Positions 39,211 through 53,155 of a stretch of 64,000 bases of DNA are shown piece by piece. Position 1 is the stretch's first letter. Every line of letters begins with the position of its first letter. The stretch is from assembly GCF_041428715.1 (NCBI RefSeq), contig NZ_CP155572.1; one strand, written 5' to 3'. Under the pieces are notes generated by a model. That model ran no database searches, had not been told where the DNA came from, and saw nothing but the letters and a program-made list of their open reading frames with translations. This DNA comes from Sporomusa malonica (GTDB lineage Bacteria > Bacillota > Negativicutes > Sporomusales > Sporomusaceae). The position numbers and the translations under genes are program-made.

Positions 39211-39240
39211 AAGAGACAGGTGTAAGCCTGTCTCTTTTGT
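39211..39240 (+). terminator. Terminator of the rbs operon
   Basis: Stem aagagacagg/cctgtctctt with a 6-nt loop (tgtaag) and T-rich tail, directly after repeat copy C. Confidence 0.85.
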
Positions 39241-39337
39241 TCGGTTTACCCTAACTAAAAATGCAATAATATCCGATTCTCCAAGGCTTAATTCAAACGG
39301 TGAATTCTTTGTTTTTTCAAAATTGCGTGAATAATAA

Positions 39338-39609
39338 TTGACATGCCAGGTTACAATATGCTACGATAGAGTGGCCGACAACCCCTTAGAGCGCTACTAC
39401 TTATAGGGAAACTGCGTGCAGAATGTATTGACACGATATAATAGGTGTGTTAACATAAGTAGATTGTCAAGCGCGGCGATAAGATGTAAGAAAAAATATA
39501 TTGACACAGCTTCGAAAGTCGTGATAATATATAAAAGCTGTCGCTGAAGAATGTGACACTAAATACCAAGAATAAAGATGTTGACACGATGAAATAAGCG
39601 TGATAACAT
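39338..39609 (+). promoter_or_regulatory. Four tandem promoters of rRNA operon B
   Basis: Four TTGACA boxes at 39338-39343, 39428-39433, 39501-39506 and 39581-39586, with -10 boxes TACGAT (39362-39367, weak), TAACAT (39451-39456), TAATAT (39525-39530) and TAACAT (39604-39609), spacers 17-18 nt. The last two share the context gtgataa.atataaaa with the promoters of operon A. The leader then carries the 16S stalk 5' arm at 39655-39679. Confidence 0.82.
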
Positions 39610-39787
39610 ATAAAAACGTCGCGGCACTGAAGCCAGTGCGAACGACAACAACTGTTCCCTGAAAACTGAACAATGTAAAGTAATGCATCATAAAAAATGC
39701 CAGATGTGCGTGCGTGTCGCAAGACACAAACCAAAAATAATTTTTGATTTAATGAGCCGATAAACGGCTTCAATAAATGTTTTTTTA

Positions 39788-44720
<4,933 letters not shown>

Positions 44721-44818
44721 TACCTCGTTTGCTAAGTGCAAACATTAACCTAATGCGCAATGCTTTTCTTCTGTGAAGTTTTCAGGGAATATACCTTAAC
44801 CGGATATTCACCTGTATA

Positions 44819-44934
44819 TCCAGTGACGATAGCTGTGGGGTTCCACCTGTTCCCATACCGAACACAGTAGTTAAGCCCATAAACGCCGAAGGTACTTGGC
44901 TGGAAACGGCCTGGGAGATTAGGAAGTTGCTGGT
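44819..44934 (+). rRNA. rrf: 5S ribosomal RNA, operon B
   Basis: About 116 nt in the standard place after 23S, matching the downstream 5S of operon A. Confidence 0.97.
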
Positions 44935-44939
44935 TAGTT

Positions 44940-44969
44940 AAAGCACTCACTTTTTAGTGAGTGCTTTTG
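44940..44969 (+). terminator. Terminator of rRNA operon B
   Basis: Stem aagcactcac/gtgagtgctt with a short loop and T-rich tail. Confidence 0.88.
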
Positions 44970-45050
44970 ATTTGCCTACTTTTATAGTATACTTGTTGTA
45001 AAAACACAGTAACTAAATTTTACCATCCATTAATTTAGGGAGGGGCCATT

Positions 45051-45794
45051 ATGACATTTGAACCTGGCAAGGAATTTATGGAGAAGACTAAATATGGCCA
45101 GCCGTCACCGTCGTCTGATCAGGCGAAAGGCTTGCCGTATCCACCAGTGGAGCTTGAGTGTTCTGGCACTGATTGTGCTCTGGATTTACCTGATCCCAAG
45201 GGGTTTAATCCTGCTGATATTTCAGTAACAGACGCTATTAGTCAGCGCGTTAGTGTACGTAAATATGCGGACAAACCTTTGACTTTGCATGAGTTGTCTT
45301 ACTTATTATGGTGTACGCAGGGAGTTAAGTCAATTAAGTCCCACCTTGCTACGTTTCGTAATGTGCCATCGGCGGGGGCTAGGCATGCTTTTGAGACATA
45401 TTTGTTAGTTAATCATGTTACTGGGCTAATACCGGGCTTGTATCGGTTTTTGGCTGTTGACCATCAGCTTGTTAGAATGGAAGCTCCGGACAATATCGGT
45501 GATATAATCACTGAGGCATGTATTAAACAGAAATTTGTTCAGACTAGTGCGGTTACATTTATTTGGACTGCAGCTACATACCGAATGACTTACCGCTATG
45601 GGCAGCGAGGCTATCGCTACCTGCATCTTGATGCAGGGCATGTTTGTCAGAATCTTTATCTGGCAGCAGAGGCGATAGATAGCGGTGTCTGTGCTATCGC
45701 TGCTTTTGATGATGACAAGCTGAACCAAGCACTACACATTGACGGACATGAACAGTTTGCTATTTATGTAGCGACTTTAGGCAAAAAACTGTAA
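45051..45794 (+). CDS. SagB/ThcOx-type nitroreductase family protein
   Basis: FMN-dependent oxidoreductase-like protein of 247 residues. The nitroreductase domain starts with ISVTDAISQRVSVRKYADKP near residue 58, where the R-S-x-R-x-Y/F motif binds FMN phosphate. It continues with LSYLLWCTQGVK, VPSAGARHAFETYLLVN and LHLDAGHVCQNLYLAAEAID, the SagB-type pattern. SagB proteins oxidise azolines in some peptide maturation clusters, but no YcaO or precursor peptide gene is nearby, so a stand-alone reductase is more likely. RBS aggggagg-like just before the ATG; transcribed alone. Confidence 0.88.
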   Translation: MTFEPGKEFMEKTKYGQPSPSSDQAKGLPYPPVELECSGTDCALDLPDPKGFNPADISVTDAISQRVSVRKYADKPLTLHELSYLLWCTQGVKSIKSHLATFRNVPSAGARHAFETYLLVNHVTGLIPGLYRFLAVDHQLVRMEAPDNIGDIITEACIKQKFVQTSAVTFIWTAATYRMTYRYGQRGYRYLHLDAGHVCQNLYLAAEAIDSGVCAIAAFDDDKLNQALHIDGHEQFAIYVATLGKKL

Positions 45795-45805
45795 CCAAAA
45801 AACTC

Positions 45806-45835
45806 TTGACAGTAGATTATGTCACATGTTAATAT
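45806..45835 (+). promoter_or_regulatory. Promoter of the met operon
   Basis: TTGACA at 45806-45811 and TAATAT at 45830-45835, 18-nt spacer, just before the SAM riboswitch. Confidence 0.75.
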
Positions 45836-45857
45836 GACTCATGAACTGAATACAGTA

Positions 45858-45970
45858 TTCTTTCATCAAGAGTTGGCTGAGGGACTGGCCCTATGAAGCC
45901 GCGGCAACCATCGCATATGCGAACGGTGCCAATTCCTGCAACCCGTAAGGGTTTGGCAGATGAAGAATAG
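45858..45970 (+). promoter_or_regulatory. SAM-I (S-box) riboswitch
   Basis: Conserved core atcaagag, gagggactggccctatgaag, cggcaacc and ggtgccaattcctgc are all present, and the P1 helix pairs ttcatc with gatgaa. When SAM is bound, P1 forms and the terminator at 45988-46017 can fold. Without SAM the P1 3' strand gatgaaga can pair with tcttcgtc (45991-45998) and disrupt the terminator. It thus represses the methionine uptake operon when SAM is plentiful. Confidence 0.96.
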
Positions 45971-45987
45971 CATAGTTAAGAAATTAT

Positions 45988-46017
45988 GCCTCTTCGTCTA
46001 TGAAGGGGCTTTTTTTA
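45988..46017 (+). terminator. SAM riboswitch-controlled terminator
   Basis: gcctcttc pairs with gaaggggc and is followed by seven T; its left arm overlaps the antiterminator partner. Confidence 0.88.
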
Positions 46018-46040
46018 TTTAGGGAGGGAGAACTACAAAC

Positions 46041-47096
46041 ATGATTACGTTAACTGGATTGCAGAAGGTATATCACGGCGAGTCAGGCACAGTAATTGCG
46101 CTTGAGGAGGTGTCGCTTGCTATAAAGCAGGGTGAGATATATGGCATTATTGGTAAAAGTGGTGCTGGTAAAAGTACGCTTATCCGCTGCATTAACCTGT
46201 TAGAACGCCCTACCGCTGGTAAGGTAGTTGTTGCCGGGCAGGATATGACAGCATTGTCAGAAGCTGAATTACGAGAAGCACGCAAAAGCATTGGGATGAT
46301 TTTTCAGCACTTTAATCTGTTGTCATCGCGAACTGTTCTCGAAAATGTCGCTTTTCCGCTGGAGATTGCTGGTGTTAAGCGTGCTGAATGGGAGAAAAAG
46401 GTATTGCCGCTCCTGGAGCTGGTGGGCTTGTCTGATAAAAAAGATGTATATCCGGCCCAGCTCAGTGGCGGACAAAAGCAGCGGGTGGGTATCGCCAGGG
46501 CGTTAGCCAGTCAGCCTAAGGTTCTCTTATGTGACGAAGCAACATCGGCGCTTGATCCGCAAACAACCGAGTCGATCTTAACTTTGTTGAGAGATATAAA
46601 CAAAAAACTGGGCCTAACCATTGTTTTAATTACCCATGAGATGCATGTTATTAAAGCAATTTGTGATCAGGTGGCTGTGATCGAAGGCGGGCAACTAGTG
46701 GAAACCGGTAAGGTTTTTGATGTGTTTACCAAGCCTAAATCAGCAACGGCCCGTGAATTTATTAAGGCTGTAGTAAATAACAAACTGCCGGAAGCGCTGG
46801 CAGAGGTGTTGTCAGAAACGCCGGTAGCTGGCGGGAACCTTGTCGTAAGACTTTCCTTCTTCGGTGCAGCCACTAACGAGCCGGTTATTGCCGGCCTTAT
46901 CAGGCGGTTTGCTATTGATGTCAATATAATCTCAGGCAATATTGACCATTTGCAGGATACGCCGTATGGAACACTGCTAATCGAGTTATCTGGCGCACAG
47001 GATGATATTCAAAACGCATTAAACTATTTACAGGCTATAGATTTGGAAACAGAGGTGATTGGTTATGTCGCAAGACATGCTTATGCTGCTGGTTGA
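46041..47096 (+). CDS. metN: Methionine ABC transporter ATP-binding protein
   Basis: ATPase of the D/L-methionine importer, 351 residues. Walker A GKSGAGKST near residue 39, Q-loop MIFQHFNLLSSRTV, signature LSGGQKQRVGIARAL near 141 and Walker B VLLCDEATSALDP. The C-terminal NIL domain (about 270-345) is the regulatory methionine-binding module typical of MetN. First gene behind the SAM riboswitch; RBS agggaggg. Its end overlaps metI. Confidence 0.96.
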   Translation: MITLTGLQKVYHGESGTVIALEEVSLAIKQGEIYGIIGKSGAGKSTLIRCINLLERPTAGKVVVAGQDMTALSEAELREARKSIGMIFQHFNLLSSRTVLENVAFPLEIAGVKRAEWEKKVLPLLELVGLSDKKDVYPAQLSGGQKQRVGIARALASQPKVLLCDEATSALDPQTTESILTLLRDINKKLGLTIVLITHEMHVIKAICDQVAVIEGGQLVETGKVFDVFTKPKSATAREFIKAVVNNKLPEALAEVLSETPVAGGNLVVRLSFFGAATNEPVIAGLIRRFAIDVNIISGNIDHLQDTPYGTLLIELSGAQDDIQNALNYLQAIDLETEVIGYVARHAYAAG

Positions 47097-47718
47097 GGCT
47101 TTAGGAGAGACAATATATATGGTGGCTGTTTCTTCGCTTGTATCAGCACTGTTAGGTATTCCGCTAGGTGTTATTCTGGTTATTACCGGCAAAGGCCATA
47201 TCAAAGAAAACGTGGCATTTAATCAAGTCTTGGGCGCCATAGTTAACGCTGCCAGATCAACACCATTTATCATTCTCATGGTGGCAATCATTCCGTTTAC
47301 CCGGATCATTGCTGGCACATCAATTGGCACTAATGCCGCCATTGTTCCGCTCACCATTGCTGCTATTCCATTTGTTGGTCGGATTGTTGAGTCTGCACTC
47401 AAGGAAGTGGATGCAGGACTTGTTGAAGCAGCGCAGTCAATGGGGGCGTCACCCCGCCAGATTATCCTAAAGGTGCTTATTCCTGAAGCCATGCCTTCCA
47501 TTGCACTGGGATTAACCTTGACGGTAATCAGCCTGATTGGCTACTCGGCTATGGCTGGAGCTGTTGGCGGCGGTGGTTTGGGAGACTTGGCCATTCGCTA
47601 TGGTTATCAACGGTTCAGAGCTGACGTTATGGTGGCGACTGTTGTCATTCTTATTGCTCTTGTGCAAATGGTTCAATCAAGCGGCGACTATTTTGCCCAA
47701 AAACTTAACAAACGCTAA
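47065..47718 (+). CDS. metI: Methionine ABC transporter permease
   Basis: Membrane subunit of about 217 residues with five helices. The ABC permease EAA motif is visible: EAAQSMGASPRQIILKVLIP near residue 125, and the MetI signature SLIGYSAMAGAVGGGGLGDL near 158. The ATG at 47065 with agaggtga 7 nt upstream is preferred over an in-frame TTG at 47059. The gene starts 32 nt inside metN in another frame. Confidence 0.95.
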   Translation: MSQDMLMLLVEALGETIYMVAVSSLVSALLGIPLGVILVITGKGHIKENVAFNQVLGAIVNAARSTPFIILMVAIIPFTRIIAGTSIGTNAAIVPLTIAAIPFVGRIVESALKEVDAGLVEAAQSMGASPRQIILKVLIPEAMPSIALGLTLTVISLIGYSAMAGAVGGGGLGDLAIRYGYQRFRADVMVATVVILIALVQMVQSSGDYFAQKLNKR

Positions 47719-47751
47719 ATGCGATGCACAAATATAGGGGGTATATTAATC

Positions 47752-48945
47752 ATGGAAAATATAATCCAGAGTATTCGTGAAGGCGGCTACGCCTCGGCTA
47801 AGGCCAGACAATTTACTGAGTCAGTCATCCGTGAGATGAGCCGGATTGCTGCCGCTCACAATGCCATAAACCTGGCACAGGGGTTTCCTGATTTCCCGGC
47901 TCCTGAGGCGATAAAGCAGGCAGCTATCAAAGCCGTGAATGAAGACAATAACCAGTACGCCATAACCTGGGGCACTAAAGGCTTGCGTGATGCCATTGCC
48001 GCCAAGGTAGAACGCGACTATGGCGTTGTTATTGACCCAGAACGCCAGCTTACAGTATGCTGCGGAGCAACCGAGGGGATGATTGCTACGCTGTTGGCTA
48101 CGGTTAACCCTGGTGATGAAGTCATCATCTTCGAACCTTTTTATGAAAACTACGGTGCTGATGTAATTTTATGCGGGGCGATACCCAAGTATGTTAGCCT
48201 GACACCTCCTGAGTTTAACTTTAACCGCGAGGAATTGATTGCCGCGTTTTCTGACAAAACCAAAGCCATCATTATTAATACGCCTAATAACCCGACAGGT
48301 AAGGTGTTCAATCGCGAGGAACTGGAACTAATTGCTGAGCTGTGTATTAAACATGATGTATTGGCAATTAATGATGAGATCTATGAGCATATTCTGTATG
48401 ACAATACCGAGCATATTCCGCTATGGACTTTGCCGGGAATGGCTGACAGGACAATTGCCGTAAACAGTGTTTCCAAAACCTTCAGTGTTACCGGTTGGCG
48501 TATCGGTTATGTGCAGGCCTCGGCGGAAATCACTGCTTCAGTCCGCAAAGTCCATGATTTTCTCACCGTAGGAGCTGCTGCGCCACTGCAAGTGGCAGCT
48601 GCCGAGGCGTTTAACTTTGGTGCTGACTATTATGCAGAGCTGGCCGGTTTCTACAGCGAGCGCCGTGATTATTTACTTAATGCTTTAGAAAAAGTAGGCT
48701 TCAAATGCGTGAGACCGCAGGGAGCGTACTACATTATGGCCGATATTACGCCATTCGGCTGGGATGACGATGTTGCTTTTGCCAAATACTTGACCAGTGA
48801 GATTGGTGTAGCGGTTGTGCCTGGCTCCAGCTTTTTCCGTCCTGAAAGTACTGCAGGCAAGACCCTGATCCGGTTTTGTTTCTGCAAAAAATTTGAGACT
48901 TTAACAGCGGCTGCTGACCGCTTGGCAAAGCTTATAGTAAAGTAA
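47752..48945 (+). CDS. Class I/II PLP-dependent aminotransferase, methionine-linked
   Basis: Aminotransferase of 397 residues: INLAQGFPDFPAPEAIKQAA near residue 37, YAITWGTKGLRDAIA, NTPNNPTGKVFNREEL near 178, and the PLP lysine in VNSVSKTFSVTGWRIGY near 242. It resembles the methionine/kynurenine/glutamine aminotransferase group (YbdL/KAT type). Because it lies between metI and metQ under a SAM riboswitch, conversion between methionine and its 2-oxo acid (4-methylthio-2-oxobutyrate) is a reasonable inference; the substrate is not proven. The ATG at 47752 gives the family N-terminus; an upstream in-frame ATG at 47719 adds only 11 unrelated residues. Confidence 0.88.
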   Translation: MENIIQSIREGGYASAKARQFTESVIREMSRIAAAHNAINLAQGFPDFPAPEAIKQAAIKAVNEDNNQYAITWGTKGLRDAIAAKVERDYGVVIDPERQLTVCCGATEGMIATLLATVNPGDEVIIFEPFYENYGADVILCGAIPKYVSLTPPEFNFNREELIAAFSDKTKAIIINTPNNPTGKVFNREELELIAELCIKHDVLAINDEIYEHILYDNTEHIPLWTLPGMADRTIAVNSVSKTFSVTGWRIGYVQASAEITASVRKVHDFLTVGAAAPLQVAAAEAFNFGADYYAELAGFYSERRDYLLNALEKVGFKCVRPQGAYYIMADITPFGWDDDVAFAKYLTSEIGVAVVPGSSFFRPESTAGKTLIRFCFCKKFETLTAAADRLAKLIVK

Positions 48946-48974
48946 TTAATAGTAATAAATAAGGGGAGAAGAAC

Positions 48975-49793
48975 ATGAAAAAATACTTAAAGGTATTCGC
49001 ACTTGCCACTAGCCTAGCATTAGCCGTTGTGGGGCTTACAGGCTGCGGCCAACAGGCTGCTGCACCGGCAGCAGATAAAACTCTCAAGGTTGGTGTAACT
49101 GCCGGTCCTCATGCCGAAGTTATGGAGGCTGTCAAAAAAGTAGCCGAAAAAGACGGCCTCAAGATTCAGATTGTTGAGTTCAATGATTATGTTCAGCCTA
49201 ACGTGGCCTTAAGCCAGGGGGATATAGATGTTAACAGCTTTCAGCATCAGCCGTATTTGGATAATATGGTACAAGATCGCAAGTATGACATAGTCTCTGT
49301 TGCCAAGACTGTTATTTACCCGATGGGCATCTACTCCAAGAAAATTAAGTCACTGAACGAGCTTAAGCCTGGTGCGGTAATCGCAATTCCTAATGATCCG
49401 ACCAATGGCGGACGTGCGTTGCTGTTATTAGAAAAACAGGGATTAATTAAGCTTAAGCAAGGAACCGGCCTTAAAGCTGCAGCTGCCGATATTGCCGAAA
49501 ACCCCAAGAGCTTTAAAATCAAAGAACTTGATGCCGCGCAAGTGCCGCGTTCGCTGGAAGACGTTGATTTAGCGGCCATCAATACTAACTATGCTATGAC
49601 AGCCGGCCTTGTTCCTAATAAGGATGCCTTGGCTATTGAAGATGGTAATTCGCCTTATGCCAATGTTATTGCTGTGAAGGCAAAAGACAAAGACAATCAA
49701 GCAGTGGCTAAACTTGTAAAAGCATATCACTCTGAGGAAGTAAAGAAATTTGTTAATGAGCACTTCAAAGGCTCGGTAATTGCAGTCTGGTAA
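48975..49793 (+). CDS. metQ: Methionine-binding lipoprotein
   Basis: Substrate-binding subunit, 272 residues, of the NlpA family. Lipobox LTGC with lipid on Cys24; then VGVTAGPHAEVMEAVKKVAE, VALSQGDIDVNSFQHQPYLD and IAIPNDPTNGGRALLLLEKQ, all diagnostic of MetQ. Completes the metN-metI-aminotransferase-metQ operon and is followed by a terminator. RBS aagggga before the ATG. Confidence 0.96.
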   Translation: MKKYLKVFALATSLALAVVGLTGCGQQAAAPAADKTLKVGVTAGPHAEVMEAVKKVAEKDGLKIQIVEFNDYVQPNVALSQGDIDVNSFQHQPYLDNMVQDRKYDIVSVAKTVIYPMGIYSKKIKSLNELKPGAVIAIPNDPTNGGRALLLLEKQGLIKLKQGTGLKAAAADIAENPKSFKIKELDAAQVPRSLEDVDLAAINTNYAMTAGLVPNKDALAIEDGNSPYANVIAVKAKDKDNQAVAKLVKAYHSEEVKKFVNEHFKGSVIAVW

Positions 49794-49809
49794 TTGCTTA
49801 TGAATAAAG

Positions 49810-49838
49810 AAAACCGCGGGATTTCCCGTGGTTTTTTA
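49810..49838. terminator. Terminator between metQ and the convergent regulator gene
   Basis: Stem aaaccgcggga/tcccgtggttttt followed by T on the plus strand and A-rich on the other side, so it may serve both directions. Confidence 0.8.
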
Positions 49839-51284
49839 TTAGTGCTGCTTTTCTACTATCTCAACAAACGGTTCAATTAAATCTGGGTCAAACTGAATGC
49901 CGGCAAACCGGCGAAGTTCGCATGTGGCCTGAGTATGACTCAGTGCTTTGCGGTAAGGGCGGTCACTGGTCATGGCATCATACGCATCGGCAATTGACAG
50001 TATCCGGCATTCTAGTGGGATGTTTTCTGCAGTTAGTCCCATCGGATAGCCAGTGCCGTTCCACCATTCATGATGTTTGAGAATGTAATCGGCAATTATG
50101 CTTAAGTCAGGCGATGCATGGGCAATGCGAAAGCCTATTTCGGAATGACGCTTCATTTGATTGAATTCTTCGACGGTGAGCTTGCCTGGCTTAAACAGGA
50201 TATGGTCAGGAATACCTACCTTACCAATATCATGAAATTGGGCAAGGAGTTTTAAGTCTGTGATCCGATTTTCCGGCAAGCGAAGGAGCATTCCCATGCG
50301 CGCAACCAATTGTTGGAGGCGATCGCCATGACCTTCTGTGATAAAGTCCCGTGCCTCTAAGAGTTTCATTGCGGTCTGAACAATGGCGCTCCGGTTACTT
50401 TGGCTCCGGTGCAGCTTTTCACGGTACATATTATTGTCAGCCGATTTAAAGACATCCTGTAGACTTGCCGGGTAGGAATCAGCCAAAGCAAAGCCAAGGG
50501 AAATGCTAAGGACAATCCCCTCTGCTAGTGGCGTGCTCAGATTATAGGCATCTACTGACTTGGTAATACGCCGGGACAATACTTCAAGCGACTGCAAAGT
50601 AGCATTTGGCAGCAGTATAACAAATTCATCGCCGCCGATTCGCGTAACAATGGTGTTAGGCGGACTGTTGGCAGTAAGAATACCGGCAGCAGCTTTGAGT
50701 AAGCTATCACCGCTTTGATGTCCCCAGGTGTCATTAATCAGTTTAAGACCATCTAAATCACCCACTATCATACCGACTGGGGCGAAAAGTGGGTCATTAA
50801 GCCGCTCAAGTTCTGCGGCGAAATAGGCTCGGTTGAACAGGCCTGTCAACGGATCATGCATACTTAGATAGGTGAGACGTTCTTCAAGTTTTTTCCGGTC
50901 GCGCCGAACCTCGGCTTCCTGAATTTCGCGGCTAATGGCCGGTGCTAAACGGGCTAGACTGCTCTTAAGAATATAATCATGAGCCCCAGCCTTCATGGCA
51001 CGTACTGCTACATCTTCACCAATGGCTCCTGATACAATGATAAAAGGAATGTCAAGCGCACACTTTTTTAGGAGTTCGAGAGCAGCCAAGCCACTAAAGT
51101 TTGGTAATGAATAATCGGAGATAATGACATCCCACTTTTGCGCAGACAAGGCAGCAAGCATGGTACAAGGCAGCTCTACTTTACTGAGGTGGGGAGTATA
51201 GCCGCCCTGGCGGAGAGCCCTTTTTATCAATAGGACATCATCGTCTGAATCCTCGATAATCAAGACATTTAAGGGTGTAGGCAT
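49839..51284 (-). CDS. Response regulator with GGDEF and HD-GYP domains
   Basis: A 481-residue signalling protein for cyclic di-GMP. Domains in order: receiver (about 1-125, VLIIEDSDDDVLLIKRALRQ, phospho-Asp in DVIISDYSLPN), GGDEF (about 140-300, MHDPLTGLFNRAYF, intact RIGGDEFVILLP), HD-GYP (about 310-470, AQFHDIGKVGIPDH, RHSEIGFRI, HHEWWNGTGYPMGL). Synthetic and hydrolytic motifs both look intact, so it could make and break c-di-GMP under control of the receiver. The ATG at 51284 with aaggaggt upstream is chosen; an in-frame start at 51329 would lie inside the upstream regulator gene. Transcribed with that gene; no histidine kinase is adjacent. Confidence 0.93.
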   Translation of the reverse strand: MPTPLNVLIIEDSDDDVLLIKRALRQGGYTPHLSKVELPCTMLAALSAQKWDVIISDYSLPNFSGLAALELLKKCALDIPFIIVSGAIGEDVAVRAMKAGAHDYILKSSLARLAPAISREIQEAEVRRDRKKLEERLTYLSMHDPLTGLFNRAYFAAELERLNDPLFAPVGMIVGDLDGLKLINDTWGHQSGDSLLKAAAGILTANSPPNTIVTRIGGDEFVILLPNATLQSLEVLSRRITKSVDAYNLSTPLAEGIVLSISLGFALADSYPASLQDVFKSADNNMYREKLHRSQSNRSAIVQTAMKLLEARDFITEGHGDRLQQLVARMGMLLRLPENRITDLKLLAQFHDIGKVGIPDHILFKPGKLTVEEFNQMKRHSEIGFRIAHASPDLSIIADYILKHHEWWNGTGYPMGLTAENIPLECRILSIADAYDAMTSDRPYRKALSHTQATCELRRFAGIQFDPDLIEPFVEIVEKQH

Positions 51285-51289
51285 CTCTT

Positions 51290-51721
51290 TTACCTCCTTG
51301 CGGGCGGGAATTCGTTCAGTACCAGCCAATATAGGCCGAGTTGCTGGACGGCGGCAATAAACTGGTTAAAGTCAACCGGCTTACGAATATAGCTGTTTGC
51401 TCCTAACTGATAACTGTTGATCAAATCCTGTTCTTCGCGCGAAGAAGTGAGAATAATGACAGGCAATAATTTGGTACGCTCATCGGCACGTAACCGTTTA
51501 AGTACCTCTAAGCCGTCAATTTTAGGGAGCTTAAGATCAAGAAGAATTACCTGCGGCACACGGTTGTTATCTGAGTTGGGACCGAGCAAATAGTCGAGTG
51601 CTTCTGCACCGTCATGAGCAACAATGACCTGATTCATAATGTTATTTTTCTTGAGGGCTCGTAGTGTCAGCGCCTCATCGTCCGGGTTATCTTCGACCAG
51701 AAAAATGATTTTATCGCTCAT
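51290..51721 (-). CDS. Single-domain response regulator (Rcp1-like)
   Basis: Stand-alone receiver of 143 residues: FLVEDNPDDEALTLRALKKN, phospho-Asp in VILLDLKLPKIDGLEVL near residue 64, Lys in SYIRKPVDFNQF near 114. The NPDDE and long second helix resemble Rcp1-type regulators that work with phytochrome or hybrid kinases. First gene of the two-gene minus-strand unit; the GGDEF/HD-GYP gene begins 5 nt after its stop, so the pair may form a relay. RBS aaggagga. Confidence 0.92.
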   Translation of the reverse strand: MSDKIIFLVEDNPDDEALTLRALKKNNIMNQVIVAHDGAEALDYLLGPNSDNNRVPQVILLDLKLPKIDGLEVLKRLRADERTKLLPVIILTSSREEQDLINSYQLGANSYIRKPVDFNQFIAAVQQLGLYWLVLNEFPPARR

Positions 51722-51880
51722 GATGTCCTCCTTCGCAGGAATATCCTTCTTTTTGCAGATAATTCAACAAATACTGAGAAATATCCTGCCCCTGGAAAAT
51801 TTTATTGTGAAGGAGTTTACCTTGGCCAAGGCGAAAATTCTTTCGAAAGACAAGCAGTGATCAATTAAAAGGAGTTACAT

Positions 51881-53155
51881 ATGCGAATTTTACATACAGC
51901 CGACTGGCATTTCGGCAAGACCATCGAAGGGCGGGATAGGCTGCCTGAGCAGATTGCTTTTGTAGAAGAATTATGTGGCATTTGCGTTGATGAGCGCATT
52001 GATTTGGTGCTGGTAGCCGGGGATGTATTCCAGAGTCCCAACCCCAGCGCAGCTGCAGAGGAACTGTTCTACTACGCAATTGACAGGCTGGCAGACCATG
52101 GCAGTCGGGGGGTTGTCGTTGTGGCTGGCAACCATGATAACCCAGACCGGTTATGTGCCGCATCGTCGCTGGCTGGTCGTTTAGGTATTACGCTGGTTGG
52201 CCTGCCTAAAGAAGAATTTGGACCTACCAGTTTGGGGGCTGGAAAAGTATATCGGGTAAATGGAGGTCAAGCCTGGCTGGAGCTGGCTGTGCCAGGGGTT
52301 GATTATACTGCAGTGATTGCAGCTCTGCCTTACCCGTCTGAGGGGCGTCTTAAGGAGATATTGGCTCAGTCGCTGGATGACAAAGAGTTGCGTCAGGGAT
52401 ATAATGACCGGTTGGCTGGATTGTTTAGTACACTCAATACCAAATATCGGACAGATACCGTTAATTTGGCTGTAAGCCACCTGTATGTCCGCGGCGGCAT
52501 TGAATCAGACTCTGAGCATCAGATTCAGGTCGGAGGCGCGTATGCCGTAGACCCACTGGTGTTTCCGGATCAAGCCCAATATATTGCGCTTGGCCACTTG
52601 CATCGCCCGCAGTATGTCGGCGGGACACCAGCTCCCTGCCGGTATGCCGGGTCGCCGCTGGCTTATAGCTTCTCTGAAACCGGCTATGCTAAGTCGGTAA
52701 CAATTGTCGATGTGCAACCTGGACAAGCTGCTGAGGTGCGTGAAGTGCCTTTGGCAGCAGGAAGACCGCTGGTCAGATGGCGGGCAGCTGGTGGTTTGGC
52801 TCAGGTACGGGAATGGGTGGACGCTGGACGGGATAAAAATGCCTGGATCGAGGTTGAACTGGAGATTAAGCAGGCGTTGGCCTTAGATGAAATTCAGGAG
52901 CTGCGAGCTATGCACTCAGGATTTGTCACAATAAGACCAGTGTTCCACATGCTTGATAATGACTTGGATAAACAACCGGCCAGGCTTAACAGTATGCCGC
53001 TTAATGAGCTGTTTGTCCGGTTTTATGAGCAGCAGAACGGCGGGCTTAAGCCTGATGAAAAACTGGTACAGATGTTCCTGGAATTGAGTCAGAGTATTTT
53101 GGCGAACGAAGATACCGACCCTCAGGATGACACTGGTGGGGAGGCTGCGACATGA
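51881..53155 (+). CDS. sbcD: Exonuclease SbcCD subunit D
   Basis: Mre11-type nuclease of 424 residues that processes DNA hairpins and breaks with SbcC. Metallophosphoesterase motifs are visible: HTADWHFGK at the start, LVAGDVFQ near 45, VVAGNHDNPDR near 83, and GHLHRPQ near 245. RBS aaaaggag before the ATG. ATGA overlap with sbcC indicates coupled translation. The 160-nt gap upstream shows no clear promoter. Confidence 0.96.
   Translation: MRILHTADWHFGKTIEGRDRLPEQIAFVEELCGICVDERIDLVLVAGDVFQSPNPSAAAEELFYYAIDRLADHGSRGVVVVAGNHDNPDRLCAASSLAGRLGITLVGLPKEEFGPTSLGAGKVYRVNGGQAWLELAVPGVDYTAVIAALPYPSEGRLKEILAQSLDDKELRQGYNDRLAGLFSTLNTKYRTDTVNLAVSHLYVRGGIESDSEHQIQVGGAYAVDPLVFPDQAQYIALGHLHRPQYVGGTPAPCRYAGSPLAYSFSETGYAKSVTIVDVQPGQAAEVREVPLAAGRPLVRWRAAGGLAQVREWVDAGRDKNAWIEVELEIKQALALDEIQELRAMHSGFVTIRPVFHMLDNDLDKQPARLNSMPLNELFVRFYEQQNGGLKPDEKLVQMFLELSQSILANEDTDPQDDTGGEAAT

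Noticed and set aside
45051..45794. SagB-like protein as part of a thiazole/oxazole peptide cluster
   Set aside because: No YcaO, SagC-like or precursor peptide gene occurs nearby; both neighbours are unrelated units with own terminators or promoters.
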